64,000 nucleotides of DNA, taken from Glycine soja. Its lineage: Eukaryota; Streptophyta; Magnoliopsida; Fabales; Fabaceae. The position numbers and the translations under genes were made by a program. Location of the stretch: assembly GCF_004193775.1 (NCBI RefSeq), contig NC_041004.1, forward strand, positions 34,186,411 to 34,250,410. The letters run 5' to 3'. The notes beneath the pieces are model-generated. The model ran no database searches. It was not told where the DNA came from and saw nothing but the letters and a program-made list of their open reading frames with translations. Numbering within the stretch: the stretch's first letter is position 1; each line of letters opens with the position of its first letter. Shown here one piece after another: positions 12,128 through 23,929 of this stretch.

Positions 12128-13571
12128 TGTGACACCCTCTATCCTTACATAAATATAATTAAGAAAAACATATAAAAATCCAGAATTTAATTAAATCAAT
12201 TTATTCAAATCACGTAAACAAATTCACGTGGATAAAAGGGTCACATTCGCTTCACTATTACCAAATAAAACTTATTAAAAACATCTCCAGCTCAAAACAA
12301 GGTTGTCCAAGTTTACAAAAAAACTCAAGTTAAGCAACGAAATAAAATAAAGTAAAATAACATGTTTGAAACATCATGTAATTAAAGCAGAAACTCATGC
12401 CCCAATATCACATCCTATCAGAGTATTATGTCTCAGCGTCCTCTAGTACGAGGTTATTTAAAGTCATCAATCTAGTTATTTGCTCCTACAAACACAAGGT
12501 TCGAGATCATAAAGGGATCCAAATACAAACAACAAATAGGAAGTGAATTATCACATTTCAAAATAAAATATAGATAAACAAAGACATAAGCAAAATACAA
12601 TATAGAAATATTTATAACATAACTCAACTTAATACAATTCAGGTCACTTCACCACTTTATCATTTAAAATTCATTTTTCAATCACCAATCACATTTCACA
12701 TAAATCACACACTCAACTCAAGACGTAAAACCACTCAGCAATTTCATAATGAACAATTCACAAGCATTATGCAACAATTATACTAAGACTCAAACCTATA
12801 TGTAATGTGATATCATGTCAGTGAAAAACAACACTAGGGCGCTTAAGGGTACATAATAAGACACATCACACAATAGGTATGGCAGGTCACTCTCACTAAG
12901 TAAAATCATAAGGTGATCTGTCAATGTCACTCTATTTTGCGAGAATGCTTCAACCATATAGGATCAACATAAACTTAAAGGAGCACTCAAATCGAGTGTA
13001 TTTACCTTCTAGGCCTAAACTCTGAAGAATCTGTTAGGGTCCGTCTTCTTGATTTATGTCCAACCCCTACAGTTGTTTTCAAACATGTTTAACACATTGC
13101 ATTATACTTTCTTTTTAACACCTTGTGCATAAACACTTTTCTCAAGGTAAACATCGGTCGAGTTATTATATAATTTATAACTCATAATACAAGTATTGTC
13201 ACATGAAGTATTAATCACACACGTATTCACAACCATATCTCATGTCCACAATTTAACATATCACAATGTCACAATCCACCATCACATGTTCATGTATATC
13301 GCACATATCAGCGCATGCTCAACTTGCCACTTATAATCAATCTCAATCACAATTTCATAATCTCAAAACAATATGTCATTACGCCTCATGTTTATTTATA
13401 CATTTTCATAACATTCATAACAATATTCATAAATTACAACATACACATGTACATCAAATCTAGCCATAATATTCTCAAACTCCAACACTTGAATAATTTG
13501 CAAAATCATACTGTAACGACACAACAATATTATTTACATCAAATATTAATATAAATAAATATATAATTAAA

Positions 13572-13613
<42 letters not shown>

Positions 13614-14904
13614 GCACACATCACATTAGATAATGAATTTCAAGTAAACTTTCAATGCACCAATTTCAAATAACTATATGAACACTTTCAAATAATTATA
13701 TGAACACTTTACCCACACCCACACACGCGCGCACACACACACACACACATCATGAGTTAATCTCAAATATTTTTAAAATACAATATATATGTATATATAA
13801 ATGTAAAAATAAATGTACATGAATTCATATATATTATCTAAGAATACACCACATAATTTACTAGAAATTTTTGATCAATTTCAATTATAATATTAATTTC
13901 AAACTAAAAAAAAACCCAGAAAAAGAAAGAAAAGGGGAAAATACAAAATTAATATATCACATCAATTCACGCTAATTAGAAAAAAAAATCTCAATTTATA
14001 GGGTTCACACTCCACACAACATATAAATTTTACAGCAATTTCGCATTGGGACATTAATTGGTCCGTCAAACATATATAATTCATAGCTATAGTTGTAAAG
14101 ATAGAACAAAAATTATAGAAACACCCAAAAACCCATCTCAATTGTTATTCTAAGGATCCCTACATATGTTCTCACTACTCCCCAACTGTGAATAACTCAT
14201 CTCTTACCTCTAAGCGGACTCATGTGTGTTGTCCGACAACCATAGCAGTGTCTCTAATGGTTCCCTAAAATTCCTCAAGCTTTTCTTCATGTTGTTCTGC
14301 TAGAGTTTCCAAGTATTAGAGAGAAGAAGAATGGATTGAAGCCTCAAATTTATTGTCTCAGTGCAAGGGAAAGTTATCTATCTACATATATTATTTCGTA
14401 AATCCCAATGGTGGAAATGTGAGAAAATGAGTTTTGAAAGTGGTGTCTAAATTTCACGATGATCCAACAGTTAACGAGTCCAAAATCGTAGTTTTACTGG
14501 AATAAGTTTGTGTGTATGCAGGAAAAGAGAGAATTTTCGGAGAGGAAGGAGGGGAAAGGAATTTGGGATAAAGGAAGAACGTAGATAAGTATAGTAAAAT
14601 GTAAAAATTCACCTAATATGTCTTTATTTATAATTAGGTTACTCTCGGCCTATTATTTACTCTACTTTTTTTATTTATAAAAAGAAACTTTATTTTACTC
14701 TTTATCAAACGAATAAATAAAACATCATTTTTTTATTTTCTAAAACACATATTTATTTTATTTATCTTTAAAATATTATTTTAATTAATAAAATTATTTC
14801 TCTTTATTTATTTAATTATAAAATCTCATTATTTTTTTAAAAACTTTATTTATTTTTAAATGAAATTCTTTTTAATTTATTTTACAAAAAAAATAAGTAT
14901 TACA
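12128..14904. mobile_element. Long LTR-like element, copy 1 (about 2.8 kb)
   Basis: Non-coding. It begins TGTGACACCCTCTA and ends near AAGTATTACA. It aligns along its length with the insertion at 38410-41194: the CAAGGT.GTCCAAG block, TCCTCTAG..CGAGG, GTGAGAAACCACC-like and GGTCACTCTCACTAAG blocks, AAAATCATAAGGTGA, the AACGAGTC.. stretch and the AT-rich tail. TG...CA ends, absence of coding sequence and length suggest a solo LTR of a large retroelement. No target duplication is recognisable here, so this copy is older or rearranged. It contains a TA tract at about 13574-13610 and a CA/CG tract near 13716-13750. Confidence 0.65.
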
Positions 14905-15000
14905 TAAATTATATATAATAATGTCATATTTGAGTTAGGTCATTCGGTATTTAATTTAATGGGTCTTGGATAAGTCGATCGATCTAATAAGGCCTGAATG

Positions 15001-15009
15001 GTAAACAAC
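15001..15009. repeat. Target duplication, left side of MULE
   Basis: GTAAACAAC lies directly outside the left terminal inverted repeat. GTAAACAAT follows the right terminus at 24022-24030. Eight of nine bases agree, as expected for the 9-bp duplications made by Mutator-type transposases. Confidence 0.8.
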
Positions 15010-15103
15010 GGCAAATTTACCACAAAGGGGCCCTTTTATAAAGCATTTACCAAACAGGGTCCCTTTTCAAAGTATTTGCAAAGGGGGTCTGTTTTTGCAT
15101 GGG
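15010..15103 (+). repeat. MULE left terminal inverted repeat
   Basis: It pairs with 23930-24020 read on the minus strand. Shared blocks are GGCAAATTTAC at the tip, CCCTTTTA.AAA, TTA..AAACAGGGTCCCTTTT, AAAGTATT and GGGGGTCT against GGGAGTCT. Divergence between the two ends suggests an insertion that is not recent. Confidence 0.88.
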
Positions 15104-15135
15104 TGCAGCTGGAAGCTTTGGCGAGATACGGGTGT

Positions 15136-15329
15136 CGCCATCACCAATGGTGAGAAGCTTGCTGACCTGGAAGGGTGCCGCCATCACCAATGGCGAGACA
15201 CCTGACGTGGACACGGTGTCGTTCCTCCCATTGGCGAGACACGCCACGTCAAGAAGGTACCGCCATCACCAATGGCGAGGCTGACGTGGAGCCACGTAAA
15301 GAAGGTCTCGCCTCTCCCATTGGCGAGAC
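15136..15329 (+). repeat. Subterminal short repeats CCAATGGCGAGAC
   Basis: Five related units occur in 195 bp: GCCATCACCAATGG at about 15137, 15180 and 15262, and CCCATTGGCGAGAC at about 15227 and 15315. Most continue into GGCGAGAC. The core alternates between CCAATGG and its reverse complement CCATTGG while the GGCGAGAC tail keeps one orientation. The stretch is GC- and CpG-rich in an AT-rich setting and lies between the left terminal repeat and the PMD promoter, where transposase-binding or promoter sites would be expected. Confidence 0.8.
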
Positions 15330-15455
15330 ACCTTCAGCCATGCACAGTGTTTGCAGTGTAGGGTTGCAATGTTTTCTGAAGATGCAGGCTAGGGTTGCAA
15401 CTGAAGGTGAAAATGCAGAGTAGGCTTTTGACCGTTGCTTGTTTACGTTTTCTCC

Positions 15456-15465
15456 TATAAAAAAA
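15456..15465 (+). promoter_or_regulatory. Probable TATA box of the PMD gene
   Basis: TATAAAAAAA in a TCCTATAAAAAAATGCTCC context, followed within about 30 bases by a CT-rich leader and then by a consensus donor (CCTG/GTAAGT) at 15600. The arrangement fits a plant core promoter with a short untranslated first exon. Confidence 0.5.
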
Positions 15466-15599
15466 TGCTCCATCAACGTAAATTTATCTGCACTTCTCCT
15501 CTCTAAGCTGAGCTTCTCCTTTCTGATTCTCCTTCAGTGTGTGCTTGTTGTGCTTCCTTGAAGTTTCATGTGTGCCGACCTTGTCCTCCATAATTCCTG

Positions 15600-15817
15600 G
15601 TAAGTGATTTTTGAAATAAATAAGATTTATATATTTTGTTGATAATATTATAAAAATAGTAGGTTAGTTAGTATTAATAGATATTATAAGCTTAGGTTAG
15701 TTAGTATTAGTAGGTATTTTGTTCTTAATTTTTATGTATTAATAGATATTCCAAGGTTAGGTCAGTTAATATGAAAATATTATTTGGTTGTTGTATATAT
15801 TCTTAGATATTATATAT

Positions 15818-15893
<76 letters not shown>

Positions 15894-16647
15894 ACTTTAG
15901 TCACGCACACATAATATTAGCTTTTGTAAATATTAGACACAAGTTAATATTAGCTTTATGTATATATTTGTAAATTTTAGGCACACGTAAATTTTTAGTT
16001 TTTGTAATATTAAGCACTTCACACGTAAATAAATAATTATAATATTAGACACTTTACACACATAAATTTGCCTTTTTAGTATTATAATTTTATGTTATAT
16101 ATAGATAGTACAGTTTTAAATAAATGAGTTGATAAGTTAATATTATTTAAGTTAATTATTTTTAGTTTGAATGTTAGGGTAGTGTTAGTTATTTTATATG
16201 ATAAGATAGTGTTAGTTTTAGTTTGTAGGTTAATATTATTTATTTTAGGTAATTTACGTTATTAAATATATGGTACATTGTACATTATTATTATTTTTGA
16301 ATATATATTGTTTAAATTAACTTTTGCATTTCAATATTTGTTTGTATTTTAATTTATTTGTTAGTCCATATTTGATTTAATTATTTTTTGTTAATTGTAG
16401 AATATATTATGTTAATTATTTTAATTTGTTTGCATGTATGTATTTGAAATTATTTGTAGAATATATTTCAATTTTATTATTTGTATAATATATTTTGTTA
16501 TGAAATAAATATATTTTGTTATTTATTACAAATTTATTTATATATATTTAATAACATTTTTATAAATGTGCCTAGTTTTATTTATATTATGTAGAAATAA
16601 TGTATAAATTATTTTGTGAATTTATTGTATTATATTTTATTTTGCAG
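15600..16647 (+). other. Probable 5'-UTR intron of the PMD gene, with (TA)n tract
   Basis: The donor GTAAGT at 15600 and the acceptor TTTTGCAG ending at 16647 bracket very AT-rich sequence. The acceptor lies six bases before the PMD start ATG at 16653. A long TA tract sits at about 15821-15890. No open frames are found inside. The splice prediction is by eye. Confidence 0.5.
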
Positions 16648-16652
16648 TATCA

Positions 16653-18858
16653 ATGGCATCTTCGTCGTCATGTCCATCAAATATTAAAATTAAGTATGGC
16701 CCGATCGATGATGACGTATTATGGATGCAAGCTAAGCATGTTTCAGAACATGTTTGAAATGGGGAAGAAGACCGGAAATTGCACATCAGACGAGTTGTCC
16801 CCACATATCAAGGGGAAGAACAAATACCAGAGCAAATTTTTCCTTTCCTTCGACAATCTGGTTTTTACTGGATTATGAAGATGGGATACTTAAAAATAAA
16901 TGCCTCATTAATTAGTGCTTTGATAGAAAGATGGAGGCTGGAAGCATATACGTTTCACATGAGATGCAGAGAGTGTACTATTACTCTTCAAGATGTCTCT
17001 GTATTGTTAGGTCTACGTGTGGATGGTTTACCATTAATTGGTCCAACAAATCTTAATTGGGCTGATTTATGTGAGGAATTATTGGGAGTCAGATCACAAG
17101 AAGGTGAAATTAAAGATAATGTGGTTAAATTAAGTTGGCTGGCTCACCATTTTGCACAAATAAATAACCACGATGACAAAGAACAAGTACGAAGGTTTAC
17201 CCATGCATGGATACTAAGATTCATTGGAAGTGTCTTGTTCGTTGACAAAAGCAGTAATAAAGTTTCGCTAAGGTATCTTCAATTTTTACGTGACTTTGGA
17301 GACTGTAGCACATATGCATGATGACTTGTCGTAATTGCTTTTTTATACAGAGAGATGTGCAGTGCCACCAATTATAAAACTAAATCAATCGAAGGTATGT
17401 GCATCTTAATACAAATGTGGGCATGGGAGCGAGGTATAACTTTGGCTCCAAAGAGGACTCCTCCCCTTGTAGAAAATAAACCACTCGGGCACAAGTTAGT
17501 CATTTTTAAAAGCGTCTTTCATTTAAAAAGAATAAATGGTTTCAAGATATATTAAATTTTAATCTTTGTAGGTGGCTGTGACATGAAAATCAATATATCG
17601 GCAATGATGATGTGAGAGTTTTTCGTCACAAGTTGGATATTATGAAATGTCATGAGGTAAGAACATGGTATTGTATTTGTAAAATAAAAAATAATATGTG
17701 TTATTTTACTAAAATGCTGACAACTATGTTGTTATATGCAGTTTGTGTGGGAGCCTTACACAACAACTGTTATATCATTGTTGCCTCCCATTTGTGTAGT
17801 CGGAAGTGTCGCGTGGTGCGCGATGGTGTCACTAATTTGTTTCCAAGTTATTGAGTGGCACCAACCGGATAAAGTATTGAGACAATTTGGAATGCAGCAA
17901 CCAATTCCAGAATCTCCTTCGCAACCCTTGAACATTCATGGCATAACACTGAAAGGGAAACATGACGAAAATTGGGGGCAATTGTTCGCCCCAATGATTG
18001 ATTAGTGGAACAATCGCCATGCTTTTAGGGTCGACGCTTATCCCCGACAAGAGGGCCTATTGAGCTTTAACTCCGACTATATGGTCTGGTATAGGCGAAA
18101 GATAAAGATGTTTGTTGACCCACAAAATGCAAACATAGCTACATTGATATTTTTTTGCTTTTTCAATATTTAACTTTAAATGTTTTTTTTAATGATGCCC
18201 ATTAATTTTCTGACCCTAATAATTGCATACTGAAGTTGTGGAGATATTACAATACATGGTGTCTCCTCAAGGGAGGAATACATGGACAGTTGATGATCTC
18301 GTGCCTTATGTGGAGAAAATTACGATTTTATCCGAAGAGCAAGAGAGAATCATTAAGCCTGTGTCACATGGTCCAGCATCAGAGCGTCAATTTCCAACAC
18401 AAGAGTTTCATATTCTTCAGTCAAGTGTTGAAACTTAGGGCATAGGCAGACGAAGGGAGGCTATTGAAGCGGAAGAATATTCCAAACAAATGGCGAAGCG
18501 TGGTCATGGAATGTATTACATGCCACAAACATTTGCTCAGTATCCGACACAAATGTATTAGTATCCTTTTCAAGGTCATCACACTGATACTTCTGCAAGT
18601 GAGCATTCGTTCGGTGGTGTTGCGGAAACACATCCTCATTTTTCATGGCCGACTATGACCCTTTCACAACAATATCATGGCCCAATTCCAACACCTAATG
18701 CCCCATTAGGTACACAATGGAATGTACCGGGACCAATACCTAATGTGGGTGACTTATTAGGAGTTGATTTGCGTCACGAATTTTTTGCTGAGGCTGACGA
18801 AGTAGAAGCAGGGAGACATCGGGGTAGAAGAAATCCTGATCGCCAAGCACGAAGATAG
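16653..18858 (+). pseudogene. Plant mobile domain (PMD / aminotransferase-like) gene, disabled
   Basis: The protein matches the plant mobile domain family (PF10536), related to MAIN and MAIL1 and often annotated as serine/threonine phosphatase 7 long-form homolog. Recognisable blocks are INASLISALIERWRLE, HTFHM-like YTFHMRCRECTITLQDV, VLLGLRVDGLPLIG, LSWLAHHF, RFTHAWILRFIGSVLF, YLQFLRDFG and later IEWHQPDKVLRQFGMQQPIP, YMVWYRRKI and QYMVSPQGR. Domestic members act in genome and transposon regulation; element-borne ones have no proven role. It starts at ATG 16653 just after a splice acceptor. Disabling changes include TGA at 16755-16757, two consecutive TGA codons after STYA near 17321, a TGA in a later exon near 17580, and TAG before WNNRH near 18003. 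Introns are likely at about 17494-17571, 17656-17741 and 18140-18220. The last frame ends at 18858 after a Gln/Pro-rich tail. Confidence 0.85.
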
Positions 18859-19255
18859 GATCAACCATGTGGCACATCCTCACGGCATCACGGACGCCAA
18901 AATGAATGATTTGCATGTCTCTATTTAAATATGTTGTTGTATATTTGTCATTTGAATTTGACACTTAATCTATCGTATGCAGTTTATTAAGGCTTACTAA
19001 TGGATACAGTTTATGTTGCGCATCAAACTATAATAATAAATAAAGTTAAAAAAAAACTAAGGTAGAGAAAAGAAAATAACTAATATTTCTAACTAACGAT
19101 GAACACCAATGTCATATGTGCACTAAGGTAGACAAAAGAAAATAACTAATGTCACTCAACCTGGATTGATCCACTCCATTTATTTCAACTTCTAAATGTA
19201 ATTTTATTTCATTAGATGCATATGAGTCTGGAGTTTTTCCACCTTCATGTTTGCT

Positions 19256-19442
19256 CAGGGGTTACAGATTAGGGCTTATGGGTTACTGGTTAGGGCTTAG
19301 GGCTTACGTGTTAGGGTTTTAGGCTTATGGGTTACTGGTTAGGGCTTAGAACAATGGTTTAGGGTTAGGGGTATTTGAATGGTTTAGGGTTTATGCTCTA
19401 TTATTTAGGGTTTAGGTGTTATTCTTTAGGGTTTAGTCCTTG
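19256..19442. repeat. Degenerate telomere-like repeats (TTTAGGG-type)
   Basis: A run of units around TTAGGGCTTA, GGTTTAGGGTTAGGGG, TTTAGGGTTTA and CTTTAGGGTTTAG, with one internally repeated block TTATGGGTTACTGGTTAGGGC at about 19276 and 19323. The plant telomere unit is TTTAGGG. The tract lies between the 3' ends of the two convergent MULE genes. Confidence 0.75.
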
Positions 19443-19742
19443 TTCCAGATAGTCCATAATGACTAAGTCCATAGTTTGTCATTGTAGATAGTTGTCCTTT
19501 AGTATCTATTTGAATACCCTTAACTACAACATTGTAGATAGTTCTCCTTTAGTATTAATTTCGAAAATAAGTAATGTATACATTTCCTGACAAAAGTACA
19601 CATTCAAAAATAACTAATTGACGATTTCATTGAACACCACAAAGTAAATACATTGAACAGAACCTCAACCAATACAAGTCACTCATCTAACGTACATAAA
19701 TCAATTAAATGAATTACTCCCACGGTCAGATAGCATTGGACA

Positions 19743-22398
19743 TCAGCGCCTATTGTGCCCTTCTGCTCCATATCTACTACATTTTTGTCGGTGGTCAGAT
19801 GGTTCGAGCCAATCCATCTCATTCCTTATCCTTGTTGATTTTGGCTGACCTTTCGCACGAATTGTAGTTGGGTCAAGGATAAGTGTCCATGCATCATCAG
19901 AAGGAGGAATTGCCACTTCATTCCCAAGAGGCCACCATTGTGCGGAGTATGCTTTTAAGATGTGTTCATTTGTGTAAACAACATCTATATATTGGTAGTA
20001 GTTCATGCTCACGTAACCACAAACTGCAATAATGTGTGAACATGGATAGTGAACCGCAGAATACCTTTCGCATTGACAATAATGGTCATTCAAGTTAACT
20101 GCCCACTTTTTTCCGCCGCATTGCGTTATAGGATTGAAGATCTCCTCTACTTCAAACCTTGTCGAGTGGATATCATACACGCGAACGATGTGCGAACAAG
20201 CTTGTTCTTGATTTTTTCTAAGTTCTTTAACAAGCTTAGAACAATATACTTGTCCTTCATTTAATTGTCTTTGGGCTTGGCGGCCTCGATCAACAAAGTA
20301 CTTTCGGCACCTACTATATGTTGACTTGACCAACGCTCTTATCGGTATGCTGCGACAATCCTTCAACACCTTATTCACACATTCTGAGAGGTTGGTTGTC
20401 ATGTGACCATATCTTCGTCCAGATGTATCATAAGCCATGCTCCATTTTTCCTTTGAAATGCGATCAATCCATGTCGCTATGGCTGGACTCAATTGACAAA
20501 ATTTTTCTAAGTTTTGATCAAACACATGCTTGCAAGGAGTGTACGCTACATCAAATTTGTTACCATCAAAAGTTGTAGGTAGATATGAAACTCAAATTAA
20601 CTTCATGTACAAAATAAACCTTACCCAATTTCTTGAACATCTCTTTTTGTTTCGCGTTGTTGAATTTGCGATTGAAATTGTTCGCTATGTGTCGGACGCA
20701 GTACACATGATAACCATGGGGTGGTTGCCAACCAAGTGCTTCGTTAGCGACAACAGACTTTATACTCACGTGACGATCAGATATTAGACAAATTTCATTC
20801 TTATCTGTGACGTGTTCACGCAAGTGGGCCAAAAACCATGACCATGCTGTTAACGTCTCACCTTCGACCACGGCGAATGCTAGAGAAAGAACACCACCAT
20901 TTCCATCTTGTGATGTGGCCATTAACAGGGTTCCACAGTATTTCCCGTATAAATGTGTGCCGTCAACTTGTATGATTGGCTTACAATACTTAAAAGCCTC
21001 TTTACATTGACCAAATGTCCAAAATACTATATGAAACTGACGATGTTCGCGACTCACCCAATTACCAACAATAAAATCGTCATGTAGTATTTGAAAATAA
21101 GAGTCAGGAGAATGATTTTGCATGTGTGTTAGCCATGATGAAAGTTTCCCATATGACTCTTCCCAATTGCCATATTCAATTGCAATCGCCTTTTGTTTCG
21201 CCATCCATGCTTTTCTGTATGAAACCTTATAGGAAAATTCATTATTTATCCTTTCTTGAATCAAAGAAATTTTTATTGATGGATCTTCTCTGATCATGCC
21301 TGTAATTCAAATAATAAATTAAAATAACAAATTAAAATAACAAATAACACAAAAGTAGGATAATATGAACATAAAAAACGTACCTACTACGCAAGTCGCA
21401 ACTAAATCTGAATCAAGCTTCTCATGGTCTTGTGTCATACTCATATTTAGACATGTGTGCGGTCCACCCCATTGTGTCACTTTCCATGCATAATTTTTTT
21501 TAGATAAAATTGCCCTCATATAAAAAGGGCAAGGAGACTCTGCGCTGTTGTTGGGACAACAAACGATATATTTGTGCGATTTGGTTTCTGCAACCTTAAA
21601 ACTTTGATGCACCTTCATCACATATTGTTTCAGTGCATTTTTTACCGCATCTTTACTGTCAAAATTCATGCCAACATATAATTCTTGTCCAACATTAAAA
21701 GTCGTTGGCATGTCCAAACCACAAATGTTCTCCTCGTCCGGATGACTCTAATTGATATTGTTATAATGCAAAGCATCATTCCAAAATGGATTTTGAATTC
21801 CTGGTACACCTAATAATTTCACAAAATTTACCTTCTGTTGGGTGAACAATTGAAGCTGGTTCAATGATGTCGGTGACTTCATCGTCTGTATCAGATATTC
21901 CATCAACACTATCATCTTCATCCAAAGACTCTTCAACGTATGAGTTAGACGCAAGATAATCATCATCATCATCTTCATCATCATGTAAATTGCTTATATT
22001 TCTTGGCAGTTCCGACTCATGATGAGATACATTATGTCCACATGATGTAACATAATTTGCAGAATGAAACATAGAACCACCAGCAACATCCTTTTCTATG
22101 TACAATTCTAGAACTGACATTTGTAGTTGTTGTTGAAAACTTTCGATCATAGTTTCAACATCTTCGTCATCACAAATTTGCAAGGCAACATATTTTCCTG
22201 AAATGAAAAATCTATAACTTATAGTAGAAATAATTTCATTATTTTCTAACTTTACCTTATCTCCAATTTTTTTTTCAAAGCATTGAAACTAATTACGCGT
22301 TTAATCTGAATCGCCTTTTTACTGCCTTCAAATATTACACCATCATTGTTTTCATATACTCTTCCGTTGAAATACAACAGTGTAATAATTGAATTCAT
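19743..22398 (-). pseudogene. MuDR-type MULE transposase, multi-exon, slightly damaged
   Basis: Minus-strand exons are proposed by eye. Exon A 22398-22256 starts with ATG (MNSIITLLYFNGRVYENNDG). Exon B runs 22197-21384 with an acidic stretch and the MuDR N-terminal domain (VGMNFDSKDAVKNALKQYV). Exon C 21299-20625 contains the catalytic core with the first Asp in QVDGTHLYGKY and the second in ISDRHVSIKSVV. Exon D 20590-19743 contains the likely catalytic Glu in NLSECVNKVLKD and the SWIM zinc finger CQCERY....CSHIIAVC. The DDE residues are therefore all visible. Defects: a reading-frame change near 21840, a TAG near 21749 in exon B, and an exon A to B junction that does not join in frame. The C-terminal zinc knuckle (KCSRYGAEGHNRR) is cut short by TGA. 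The core is conserved enough to suggest recent activity. Confidence 0.88.
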
Positions 22399-22459
22399 GA
22401 TATACCTACATGAACAAAATTAAAAATAATTAATCATAACAAGAGTAGTTTTAAAATAA

Positions 22460-23300
22460 ATAACTGTATTTGCTTGCTTCATTTACTAACTTAAACTTAA
22501 ACTACAGATTAAAATTCCATTCTAACTTCAAAAAACTAGAAGGGAATCTGGTAAATATTTGTAAGGCCTGAAAAACCATCAACAAAGGCTTGTAAATAAT
22601 TAAACATAATTAAAATAACTTCAAAGTAAAAAAACCTAATTACAAAAATTAATAAGCTTAAACTTCACGTTCAAATTTTTTTCTAAAAAAACAATTATTA
22701 CTTTAGTTAAATATTTTGTGAATGATAAAAATAAAAAAATCTATTTGCTTGCACTATTAAACTTAAACTAGACATTGATACTTCATTCTAACAAAAAAAT
22801 TATTACTCCAACTAATTAATTCTAAAAAAATTCCTTAACTTACAAAACTGAAAGACTCACCTCTAAATATTTTTAAGTCAGAAATAGCATTAACAAAAGC
22901 TTATAACCCGAAGGGTCACACGTCAAATTTCTAAGCCACAAAAACCATGAACAAAGATGTTTACAAATAATTACTCATAATAATTTTAAAATAAAAATTC
23001 TAATTCCAAAAATTACTACACTTAAACTTTACCTTCAATTTTTAGTCTAACAAAAAAAATTATTACTTCAACTAATATTTTGTCAATGATAAAAATAAAA
23101 AAAAATTATTTGCTTGCTCTATTAAACTTAAACTAGACATTCATACTTTATTCTAAAAATAAAATTATTATTCTAATTAAATAATTTATGAAAAATTCCT
23201 CAACTTCAAAATCGGCAACTATCACATATAAATATTCTTAAGGTTGAAATACCTTTAACAAAGGCTTATAAATGGAAGAGTTATACTTAAAAAAAATTTA
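22460..23300. repeat. Degenerate tandem repeats upstream of the transposase
   Basis: Three diverged units share TTTGCTTG..CTATTAAACTTAAACTAGACATT..ATACTT-like sequence, at about 22467, 22744 and 23109, and AACAAAGGCTTATAA-like sequence at about 22580, 22893 and 23259. Spacing is roughly 280-365 bases. The stretch lies between the transposase start exon and the right terminal repeat and probably includes a 5'-UTR intron. Confidence 0.55.
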
Positions 23301-23711
23301 GACACAAAAACCTAATTCAAATAATTACTGGTAATAATTTTCAAATACAAAATCTAATTCAAAAAATTACTACACTTAAATTTCAGCTTCAAATCCGATT
23401 CTAACCACAAAATTTATTACTTCAAAATAAACAATTTGTAAATGATAAAAATTAAGTTGAAACAGAATGAAATAATGCTTCTAAAAATTTGACTCAATAA
23501 AAATCTGTTCCTTAAAATAAATACAAAAAATCCTTACTTTCAAAAAATAAATAGAACTTTGAAGTTGAAGATGAAATGAACAAACTTCAAACAAAAACAA
23601 ACTTCAAAGAAAACGTGTTTCAGCCTTTCTTTCTCTCTTCAAATCACTTTCTTTCTCGCTTTCTTTCTTTCTCGCTTCAGAATGTGAAATTTGAAATTAT
23701 ACGTATCATGC

Positions 23712-23726
23712 TCCTATTTAAACGAA
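23712..23726 (-). promoter_or_regulatory. Possible TATA-like element of the transposase gene
   Basis: On the minus strand the sequence CGTTTAAATAGGAGC precedes a strongly GA-rich stretch (plus 23620-23690 is CT-rich) that would form the transcript leader. Placement just inside the right terminal region fits a MULE transposase promoter, but the TATA match is weak. Confidence 0.3.
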
Positions 23727-23751
23727 AACTACACAAAGTCTGGCCATTAAA

Positions 23752-23844
23752 GCATGCATGTGACCAAGCCAAATTTCCACGAAGTCGTGTGGCCATTTAA
23801 CCATGCATGTGACCCTCTGCAAGCCGCACCGTATGCATGTGACC
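23752..23844. repeat. Triplicated ATGCATGTGACC motif inside the right MULE end
   Basis: ATGCATGTGACC occurs at about 23754, 23803 and 23833. Each copy includes an RY-like CATGCATG/ATGCATG core. The motif lies between the right terminal repeat and the transposase leader, the mirror position of the CCAATGG repeats at the left end, and is a candidate promoter or transposase-binding cluster. Confidence 0.65.
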
Positions 23845-23929
23845 CTAGCACACCTGCATCACGTCAGCACCCTTCTCGTCAGTGATGATGACGACATCAA
23901 TGGTCTCGTCATTACTTCCGACGGCACCT

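Noticed and set aside
13266..13554. Open frames rich in His, Ser and Asn
   Set aside because: They lie inside the long LTR-like element and correspond to CA-rich repeats; the equivalent frames in the related copy differ.
12128..14904. Target duplication for the first long LTR-like copy
   Set aside because: The five bases outside each end (left ATGAGT, right TAAAT) do not match, so no duplication is claimed.
15047..15476. Overlapping open frames on both strands in the GC-rich stretch
   Set aside because: They come from short CCAATGG-type repeats, which stay open by composition; no start context or conserved domain.
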